Shown piece after piece: positions 24,456-34,400 of a stretch of DNA of 64,000 bases. Source of the DNA: Ciona savignyi (taxonomy: Eukaryota > Chordata > Ascidiacea > Phlebobranchia > Cionidae); contig CH003120.1 in the NCBI GenBank assembly GCA_000149265.1, positions 143,933 to 207,932 on the forward strand, given 5' to 3'. The position numbers were made by a program, and so were the translations under genes. How positions within the stretch are numbered: the stretch's first letter is position 1; each line of letters opens with the position of its first letter. The notes below the pieces were generated by a model. The model saw only the letters and a program-made list of their open reading frames with translations. It was not told where the DNA came from and did not search any database.

Positions 24456-25060
24456 TGGAAAAATACGAAACAAATTCAGCCGAAGGCGTACGGGTTACTT
24501 GTTTGTAATACTTTATTTGATTATTTTTTAAGTTCCCCAAAATGGTAACGATATTCACGAATGTTGTACATTTTGACGCTTCGGTAAGTTTTTTTTTTGA
24601 AATTTAAACACAAAAATTTGACTTATGCGTAGTCTTTTTGACCTTGAAAACTTACTAATACACATGAAATAGCCTGCCTGTCTGTTATCTTGTATGAAAC
24701 CGTTTAACTTACCGCATACGTTAAGTTTAAATACGTGTACATTGAAACAGGTTCCAATATGTACAATAAGTTTCTACAGTTTAAGTCCGAAACTAGTTTT
24801 TAAGTTACCCCGAAACTACATCCCAAAATGGCTAGGTTTTAAAGCAATAGCCAATATAACGGGTCGGTGGTCTTGCTAGTAAGATGTTAACGCTGGCAAA
24901 TTGCCGATAGGTTTCTGCAAACAGATAAAGATACAAATAAAGACGGCACAGTATGCCAGTCGCTCATTTAAGAATAACAGGGCGTCAATATTGCTCCGAG
25001 CGTGATAAACAACGTCGCGCGCTGATTGGTCCACATGATCGCGTCATGAATCACGAAGTG

Positions 25061-25068
25061 TGACGTCA
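25061..25068. promoter_or_regulatory. Perfect CRE palindrome with upstream CCAAT box
   Basis: Third TGACGTCA, preceded about 35 bases upstream by GCTGATTGGTCC (an inverted CCAAT box). This pairing is typical of housekeeping promoters. It is followed by AAAATGGCGGG at about 25097, where the frame closes after seven codons. Confidence 0.5.
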
Positions 25069-25515
25069 CAAAAGAAACGAGAAGGACACCGTAGAAAATG
25101 GCGGGTGTAAGGCTCAAATGATTTTGGAAACCTGTCTTTGCCTGCTTTTGATGCGATATTCTGTGATTTTACTTTTCTGTAATGCCCGACAATGTAAAAC
25201 TGAAAGGCCATGTTGCTGTACAATGTACATTAGATATGGTTTTAATTCAAAATACTAAACCTTGCTTCAACAAAACGCCCAGCGAGTCTGCTTTGGCAGA
25301 ATTGCCTCAGTTTTTAAACAAAATCCTACTTCGAGTCGATATTCACCGTTATGTTGAGAGAAATTATTCAGAAACTGTCCTAGATACTTAAAAGGGTTGT
25401 GTATATCGAAGCCTTGGCCTATAAATCTTGTGAATAACGCAGCAACGAAATATCGAAGCAACGGTCCACAATTCTATGATCGGTAAAACGTCACTGAGAG
25501 CGCTTGCGACATTAC

Positions 25516-25527
25516 CGCGCATGCGCA
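25516..25527. promoter_or_regulatory. NRF-1-like palindromic site
   Basis: CGCGCATGCGCA fits the YGCGCAYGCGCR consensus of NRF-1. A GC box (GGGGCGG) lies about 30 bases downstream and a half CRE (TGACGTAA) in between. The spacing suggests a promoter core, but no transcript unit is evident. Confidence 0.5.
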
Positions 25528-26299
25528 CTAATGACTAATCCGGCTGACGTAATATTAGGGGCGGCGCAAACAAATTGTCCAAAGGGGGTTTTATAATTCA
25601 AGTTCACCAGCTAAAAACCGTTCCATTCTCTTGATTTATCAATGTTATACCTCATTTAAGATAACCCATTCGACTATAGCAGTAAAAAGTAAAAAATCAC
25701 ACCACGTTTGGATAAAGTATCAAAAGTTGTCCCGTAGTGAGAGTGAAGTTTTTAGACTACTGAAAACCTGCGAAAATAGACCACCAGCACCACCTTACGG
25801 TCACAAGAAATAGTAAAATGTTATTTCAAACACAAAACGCAATTAAAAAAAATATTGATTACTTATCTGCTGTGCACCCAAATGTAAGGAAACTACTTTT
25901 ATGTATTATAATCTTTGCGATACACACTGCGTGTCCATAGCCCGGTTTTTGCGTATAACAGAATAGCGTAAAGTAAGGTCTTTATTGAGATCTTTTAGCA
26001 GGTGGCCACCTCGCTCAGTGAATATGTACGACATCCGGCATACGCAGACTGAAAACGTTTTAGTAAATGCCCTTACATATACAAGCAGAATAATTGGCAG
26101 CTGGGCATTAAAAAGCTGTTTGGTGTAAACCCCTCGCTCTTGGCTAATATATTTAAGCGGTAATGCGTTTTTACATTATGCTTAAAATAACCACCAGTAT
26201 ATTCACACAATGCCCGATTGCAATCGCCCGTCAACTGGCTTGTCTTTAAGGGGATTTTGATAAATCACCCGAGTCTTTTACAAAATATATATATATATT

Positions 26300-26430
26300 T
26301 TTTTATTATTTTTTTTTTTTTACCGAGCTAAGTTTCGAACCCATGATGGGCTCGTCACTAGGACCGTTTTTTGTGTATAAGAGTCGGTATATGTATCGGT
26401 CGCGTTAACCATTTGGCCACACGACCGTAC
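26300..26430 (-). repeat. Second tRNA-like SINE family copy
   Basis: Reading the minus strand, TACGGTCGTGTGGCCAAATG contains a strong box A (TGGCCAAATGG). About 70 bases later comes GGGTTCGAAACTTAGCTCGG, a near-intact box B (GGTTCGAAACT). It is a tRNA-derived head with an expanded middle, related to 7186-7345 and 62690-62840. The inter-box distance is too long for a working tRNA. The plus-strand 5' side is a T-rich run. Confidence 0.65.
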
Positions 26431-26599
26431 TTCTTTTACAAAATAGTACTGGTCCTGCTGACTGTTGGCGCGTCAGCTCCACCAAACGGTCGGGATTGAA
26501 ACCAACCGCTATCTGGCCAGGTGAAATAATTAAGCAAGACACTTAACGGAATGTTTTTGAAATTAGTGGCGAAATGGGTTAAACATTATTGTAGCAAGA

Positions 26600-26720
26600 A
26601 TTTCGTTGTTTTTAGCACACTGCTGTAGCGCTGTTATCACGAAGGTAGATCGAAGGTAATCGGACGATTGTTCGTGTTATAACGGCTCTTGTATTTTTTA
26701 CCAACGTGAATTGAAATATG
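26600..26720. repeat. Diverged SINE-body fragment
   Basis: The segment containing GGTAATCGGACGATTGTTCG and TGTTATAACGGCTCTTGTAT resembles the body block beside the tRNA-like sequence at 7186-7345 (GGTAATCTGACGGTTACCTG, TGTAATAACGCTTCCTTGTA). It is probably the detached body of the same composite repeat. Confidence 0.4.
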
Positions 26721-26990
26721 ATTTCATGTTTTTTCATTAGAAATCAGGAGAAAGCGAGCCTGTTATGATACCCAGGACAAAATCATCAGGTTCGTGCACA
26801 CCGTCTTATGGTTAAGACTGTCCTGCTGTTTTAGTCTAACCAAGTATTCCACTACATCCAAGCGATATAGCCCAAGTGCCCACGCAAGTGCCCACCCAAG
26901 ATCACAACCCATAAGTCAGCAGTTGGGTTTGATCCAAAAACGTTAGTTTAGTTGTTTTTTTTGTTTACGTTTACAGGATGAAAACACTAT

Positions 26991-27444
26991 CAGGGCCGGT
27001 TTTAGGCCGATTTGACCGATTAGATCAAATTGGGCCCCGCACCTTGAAGGGGGCCCCGCGCTAGCGGGGGTCTTTCTGTATTACGAGGTTTAAAATACTA
27101 CTGAAACGTAAAATAAAAAGTGAAATAATATTTTTTCACATAATATCAATTTGTTATGCATCATAACTAAGTCAAATTTATATTTCTGTGTCTGTCTGTT
27201 ACGTCATAATGAATATGGTTGCTAAACAATATAGATATGTTTGGAAGTAAAACAATATATCGTAAATAAGCATCCATATTACCTTTAATTTGTTTTATAG
27301 CAAGTATTAAATGTCTAATTTTGTAGTTTATGTGTACTGATTTGTATTTTATGATATATAAACACCCATAAATTTTGCTATGAAGAGTAGGGGCCCCGCC
27401 ATCACATTTCTAATTGGGCCCCGCGGTTCCTAGCACCGGGCCTG
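26991..27444. mobile_element. hAT-type MITE with perfect 8-bp TSD
   Basis: A 454-bp element with ends CAGGGCCGG and ACCGGGCCTG, flanked on both sides by AACACTAT (26983-26990 and 27445-27452). Sub-terminal GGGCCCCGC motifs recur in both halves. It has no coding capacity. The intact duplication suggests a relatively recent insertion. Confidence 0.9.
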
Positions 27445-28149
27445 AACACTATGCATGACCTTTCATAAAAATTTGGAAAACGGGAAAAACGACAAAACGA
27501 CAGTCGTTAGTACACGTCTAAAAACCAATAAATTATCGAGTTTTGGTATAATTAGACATGGCCGCTAAACCCACATAAAAAAAATATATATATATTTATA
27601 AAAAAAACCAACGACATTGAACCAAATGAGCTAAGCGGCATGTCCATAAATTAAACGAAAGAAAAAACAAAAACATTGCAAACGATAAAAGAATGCACTC
27701 GTAAAACCCAACAGTATAAGTCAGTAACAGCTATTGCTTTTACCGCTTGGAATCAATCGAGCCGTAAAAAAAAGTTTTCCTCTTACATTTAAATAAAAAA
27801 CAACGCTCTATCCGGTAAACTGAATGGTCATTCGTTATTCCAACTAATGTCTGTATTACAAATGTCTTTTTGATTTTTTAATATAATAGAACTGCTCTTA
27901 TAAACACACTAAAACTATTTCCCAGTGCTCATCTGTTTTAGATTTCCAGACATATATAAATTGCCGGCAGCATTTTGTCTTCATTCTAATTTAAACCATG
28001 TGCTAGCGCAGTATATGAGCATCAGTATATGTAGTTTGTAGGTCTTAGAGAGGTAGAATTAGAGACGTGTAGTTAGTCGACTAGATATCTGTGTTTGTTT
28101 TATTCAGCGCTACATTTTAGGCATCACTGTTTAAGACTGTCCCGAAAGT

Positions 28150-28390
28150 TGGGCAACTCTAAAAGGAGGGAAAGCGGGAAGGAGGAAAACTATGGAAATT
28201 AGTTTTAACCCTGCTCTAAACACTAATTTCAACCCCGGAACTAACCCTCAAACCCCATGTTTAAAACTAATTCTTAAGCGCTAATCTTTATTTTAATGTG
28301 CAGTTTCCCTCCTTTCCGCTTTCCCTCCTTTTAGTTTTCCCCGAGGGAAACTAATTTTAGTGTTTCCCCGAAAGTTACTGGTGCCATGGT
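28150..28390. mobile_element. MITE-like inverted-repeat element
   Basis: CTAAAAGGAGGGAAAGCGGG near the left end is answered by CCGCTTTCCCTCCTTTTAG near the right, and CCCGAAAGTT occurs outside both arms in direct orientation. The interior AACCCTGCTCTAAACACTAA is shared with 9735-9870. It lies directly upstream of SPT5, ending about 45 bases before the ATG, so it may contribute to the promoter or 5' leader. Superfamily unresolved. Confidence 0.6.
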
Positions 28391-28435
28391 TAAAAAGAGA
28401 CCTCTAACATTGTAACAGTCCACAGACGTACAATT

Positions 28436-31400
28436 ATGTCAGACAGTGATGCCAGTGAGTTTTCTGATGATGAAGATTTTGATCGAAATAAAAATGAATT
28501 TGAAGCAGACAGCGAGGCAGAGGTTTGTGCAAATTCAGTATCTATCATTAACTGCTTTTACAGTTTATTCGACTGTATTTTACCCAACACAAACTTACCG
28601 GTATTTTTTAATTATGGCTCACCTCAAAAATTTAGATAGTGCATTTTTCATTACTTTACTTTTACAAAACTGCTGTGCTTTTAAGACCGGCTGAAAATTA
28701 TAAGCAAGGTTTTCATTTTGACAACTTTTTTTTTAATTTCTTTGGATGTTGTGGTTTGGAAGGCAAACAGTATCTTTTAATTCAGTCCTGCATATGTTAT
28801 TTCGACTGCTCTATCTGATACAACCTTTCCGCAAAACTGACATTGACATCTAAATCATATTGTAGGAAGTAGAAGATCCAAGCGACGATGAAGCCGGTTC
28901 AGACCCCTCCAGTGGTGAGGATTTGGACGAGAAAAAGGCTGAGGATGAAGCGGCAAGTGAGGTAATACATATTTCCGGACTTGTGGTTTCTATTTCAGCT
29001 AAAGCAGTGAATTAAACATACTTTTATATTGACTTACAATACAATACAATTTTTATTTTTGTTTCTTTCGCTGCAGCGTTTATCACCAACAATTTGAAAA
29101 CATGTGTCATATATATATATACCAAAACAAATATGGCGTTAACTAAAAATCCTACAATTAACAAAAAAGCGGTGGCAAGATACTACAGCAAAACAGGAAG
29201 GCACCAAAAAAAACAAAAGTTATCTAGTTATTTTGTATAAAAATCAGCCGTACTTCTCATAAACGACACCATTATCTTTAATTATCATGGCATAATTGTG
29301 ACACATTATTAAAAATATCGTTTTAAAGGTATATTACAGCATGAGATATCCAGATTATTTACTGGCCATACTTTTTGTCAGTCTTAAATACAAAGAAATC
29401 TCCAATTAAAGATATATTTTGAAATGTCAGTGTACAGTAATTGCTTAAAACATTTAAATATTTTTTTCATATTCCATTGCTTTTATTAAAAATAAAGGTA
29501 AATTTACATGAGTTTATTTTCAACTGTTCAATTGAAATAATTTGTAGTATATTTTGAGGGGATCTACAGGAAACCAATGGTCTTAAATATTTATATCAGT
29601 TCAAATTATTGTGTTCTAATCCATTGTTATTGCGCATATTTTTAACCAAACAAATAAACGATTTTTGATTCAATAATAGCAATAATAAACTGAAAGGAAT
29701 ATGACGATTCAAATAATAGAAATAACAAATTCATAGGATTCAATAATAGAAATAACAAATTCATAGGAATATGACAATTCAAATAATAGAAAAAACAAAT
29801 AAACGATTCTTGATTCAATAATAGAAATAACAAATTGATAGGAATATGACGAAGAAGAGTACGAGGATGAAGAAGTGAATCGACGACGAGCAAAAAGAGC
29901 TCGACATCAAGGATTCATTATCGACGAGGCTGGTCAGTTTGTTGTTTTATAGTAGGGCTGGCCAACCCGCGGCTAGCGAGCCGCATGCGGCTCTTTTCCG
30001 CAGGCCCTATTTCTTCTACATAAAGGCTATGTCCCAAAAATGTACCAAGTAGGCTATGTAACAAATGCAATCCCCTTCCTATTTTTTAATCTATTTCTTG
30101 ATGTTGTTTGCTGTTAGGGGGGTTTCCCGCTTTCCTTATTATTTTTTGTGTTTGACATTGGGCAGGGCAGGAGGCAATAAAAGACTTGTAAATTTCTGTC
30201 ATTGTGTGTATGATATGGCTCTTTGTGGTAATACAGTAAGAGATTTGGCTCTTAGTCTCGGACTGGTTGGCCACCCCTGTTTTATAGCATATAATGAGTC
30301 ATAGCTGTAACCCATGGGTAGAAAATACTTGTGGGGTTTAAACTTATCTTGGTAAAAACTCATAGTTTATTATTTAAAAAGTCGTAGTTATTATTTAGAG
30401 TGGTTTCATACTAGTGTGGGTTGAAACACAGGTCTGTGAATTAACACAGTTGTTCAATTGTAGCTTGTCTCAGTTAAATGCATACGGTATGTCACTACAA
30501 AGCTAGTGACATTTATATGTCAATACAATACTTCGGTATTCCTGTATTAAGATATGGGAAGTATTTGTTTTAGCCGTTGTACAGAAAAGGTAGTCTGAAT
30601 ACAATTTTTTTTACAATTTTTATTTTTGTTTCTTTCGCTGCAGCGTTTACCACCAACAATTTGAAAATACATGTCATATATATATATACCAAAACAAATA
30701 TGGCGTTAACTAAAAACCCAACAATTAACATAAAACTGTGGCAAGATACTACAACAAAACAGGAAGGCACCAAAAAAAACAAAAGTTATCTAGTTTGCGT
30801 TCTCTAAGTATAACTATTATCTACTTTGGTGCCTCTGAAGTAACTATTTTTATTCCTCTGCTTTTAGATGCGCGATATAAATAAACATCTATGTTCTCCC
30901 ACAGATGTAGACGAAGATGGAGTGGATGAAGAGGAGTGGGAAGATGGAGCGGAGGATATACTGGAGCGAGGTAACTTTCGAACATATCGAACTCTGCTAT
31001 ATGTTTATGTGCTTTTTAGGTTACCGGTAATAAATTTACATCAGGTTTATAGTAGCTAGTATTTAAATAATATCTTTATTGTTTTATTTAAAAGGTTTTT
31101 AGACAAAACAAATATATCTTTTAGGAGACGTTTAAGGTTAAGTAACTGCACAAAACGAATATTTTATTTTTTATCGGTATAATAATGTGTCAACAAACTG
31201 CTTTGTGTAGTTTTGTTTCTTTTTCCTTGTTCAGCCCGTTTAGACTGTTTATATTTCAAGTACTGTTTTTATTCCCCTGGCATCTATGAAATAAAATACA
31301 GTCATAATAAGAAGTGATCTTACAAATGGATTTGGGACAATAAAAAAAATAACTGGAAAACTTTGTTATTACGATTTAGTTTGTGTTTTTAAAGCGGTGT

Positions 31401-34400
31401 TTATTTGATTTAAAGCTATGTTTATTTAATTCTGACCTGCACATTTTATTTCTATAGATGAAGAAATTGAAGGTATTTAATTATTTACTGCNNNNNNNNN
31501 NNNNNNNNNNNNNNNNNNNNNNNNNNNNNNNNNNNNNNNNNNNNNNNNNNNNNNNNNNNNNNNNNNNNNNNNNNNNNNNNNNNNNNNNNNNAATGATTTT
31601 TTTTAAATGAATCCAAAATCTCCAGTTTTTATTAAATAATTGCAACTAAAATTCAAATTTTTATTTTATTGTGGTTTTTGCTCTTTCCAATTAGTAGATT
31701 TAACTTTAAATAATTTGTAAGGCTTAGCCTATAGAAGTATTACTAATATTATTTTTTTCGAATGATACACTCATACTTTTGTTTATTTTTTAACACTTTT
31801 GTCTATTTTTAGTAAGTTTAATCAACTTAAAATATGTTGGTTAAATGACAAGTGTGCCCCAACTTTTTATCGATACATTTCCCCTATGTCCATTTTGTAG
31901 TTTTTTACTCCCCCCTTGACTGGTTGTCACCTATACATTTATGATATCTCAATGCCTAAGCAACAAGGCTAAAAAATAGGAAGAGTTTTTATTACATTAC
32001 CCTTAAAATCATACAACAGAAAATCCTCACAAAAAATTAATCTTTACCTGGTTTGAAATCAAAGTATTGAATATACATATAAGTGAATGCAAGGAAATTA
32101 CTCTATGAATTCTTTTATAATCTGCATGTTATGTTGTTTTGCAATTCATCTAATTCTGTGCATGCTTGTTGTACTAATTTCAGAATCAATCTGTATTTAA
32201 ATCATTATTTATTGTGCTGCAAACATGTTAAAACAAAAACAAACATATAAATTGTGTCACAAGTGAAAACTTGTTCATCATTTTTGTACAAAAAAGCTTG
32301 TTTTGTCAATTCATACATTTGTGTGAACAGTGGACTTATTTTTGACACTTAAATCTTTTTAAAATGGAACAGTTCATATTTTTTTAAATAATTTGATATT
32401 TCCAACACCAGCTCTGTTGCTTTTTTTGTAATTAAATGCTGCATACAAGCATAAGCACCAGTACAACATAGATTTTTACAATACTTATTTATCTTTAGCT
32501 TCCAATGTTGAAAATGTTCTGGACGATGATATGTCAGGGGCACGAAGGCTTCATAATATGTTCAAGTAAGTTTAAACCAGCTTGTTCAGCCAAAAGATTT
32601 AAAATCAAATTCAGTGATGTGCTTCCCAGTCTTAACTTACTTTGTCTAAGAGTACTTCTTAACAAAACACATTTTTAGTGTTAATCAACCCCAGTAATTG
32701 TTGACCACTTTTTCCAAAACTTCAAACTTAATAGCGAGTTGACGACATATACATGACTTTCTTTGAAGAATTCTAATTATTGGCCAGTTATGTTTCTTAC
32801 CACATAAGACCGACACAACCATCTAACTTGCCTATGAAAGTCGAATGTCGCATTATATTAACTCTTTCCCTCCCAACTCGCCATATATGGCGAGTTGGTG
32901 GGAAAACATGGTATCCCGTCTGTCCATAAATGGATACAAATCTAAAAAACGATTTCTCCGCAATGCGTAATGGTAGAGACCTCAGCTATGGCTTATTCGA
33001 TCAAGGAAACCCTATATTTTATTCTCTGTGATTATCGTGGAGAAATATTAAAAATGCGAGGAGTGATAGCCTTTCTTTTTCAAGGCTTCGCCTCTTATTT
33101 CTATCGATTTTACACGAATTTACACGTGACTAACTCAGCCAATAGGAGTCGTGTTAACTTGCAGAGAAGCTCTTTTTGTCAAGCAAGTCTTTCTTTACAT
33201 TCTCTGTGAATTTCGTGCCGTTGAGATAAAAAGGAGAGCGTTGGTGACGTTTTCGCAGCAGGCGTTTATGCTTTGTGTTCACCAAAGCATGAATCCAGCT
33301 GGGCCTGCTGAGCGCACGATAAAGAAAAAGGCGGCGAGACTAGCTAGTTCGGTGTGCCCTGCTTTGAAGAATATTGGATATAGTATTTGCGTTTGTTTGG
33401 TTTTGTATGCCCTTTTTACACTTCCTTCACTGTTCTTTTTTATACTTTTTACTATTTTAGTTCTACAAAACTAAAAACTTCAATGCGTTTTGGTTCAAGT
33501 TTTCATAATATAGTCAGAAAAAAGGGAAATTTCAATTACAAATAGTAAAAAAACTACTGAAGATAGAAATACAGTTCGAATTTTCCTGAGTACAAAAACT
33601 ATTAGACAATCTACATTCCAATTTTCATCTCATTTGGGCATTCCAATAATAAGTGAGTATTTCGTTTGTCAGTGCACCTCAAATTTTTCAAAGTCGAGCA
33701 GAATTTTCTTTGCATAAAAAGTGGTGTTCACTAAAGTTTACATAATATATTCTTTATTAGAGGTAGATTTTAGATGTGCAGCTTGTTTAAAAGAGGGATA
33801 AATTATCTTTCCAACCATACTAAATATTAAATCATAGCATAAACTTTAGAAAAACTGTGCTAATTTGAAAATGACTAAAAATTGTAAAAAACACTGCGGG
33901 ACAGCATGTTTGAATTAATGCATTTGGCCGGGAGTGAAAGAGTTAAGCCACACACTATAGCATGCTATCAGGTATGTACTACAAATCTCATCGACCATGG
34001 AACAAAGCTATTTAATTGCACGACAAAACATTCTAAATATATACTCACATGCAGCAATGAAAGAGAAGAGGAATTGGGAGAATATTACATGAAGAAATAT
34101 GCTACGAGTTCTGCAATGTCCAAATCTGGGTTTGTTGTTTGCAAATTATTTATCTCTTGCTTTAACATAAACAGCATTATTTTTGTACGATATCCATGGA
34201 AAAACCTTTCACAAGACTTTAACCAACACAATTTTAACATTAATCCCAAAACTGTTATAAGTCATTTGTACCCCTGCTTTCCTACTCCTTATAAAGGTTT
34301 ATTTTTTATCCAAAAGGAAATACCACATAACCAACAAATTTTAACCCAAATGCGCCTTGCTACCCAAACTTTTTAGTCCACTCCATTATCCATAGCCAGT

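Larger units (their letters stand above)
22268..28435. other. Intergenic region between divergent ZC3H and SPT5 genes
   Basis: No protein gene recognised in 6.2 kb. Both flanking genes are transcribed outward. About 23.4-25.6 kb is less AT-rich and holds three perfect CRE palindromes, a CCAAT box (ATTGG at about 25024), an NRF-1-like site and a GC box (GGGGCGG at about 25558). From 26.3 kb to SPT5 there are SINE fragments and MITEs, listed separately. A short potential coding start (24542, MVTIFTNVVHFDAS then a GTAAGT donor) has no recognisable continuation. Confidence 0.55.

Noticed and set aside
32970-33474. Open frames inside the piggyBac-type element as transposase
   Set aside because: Too short and without recognisable catalytic motifs; considered incidental.
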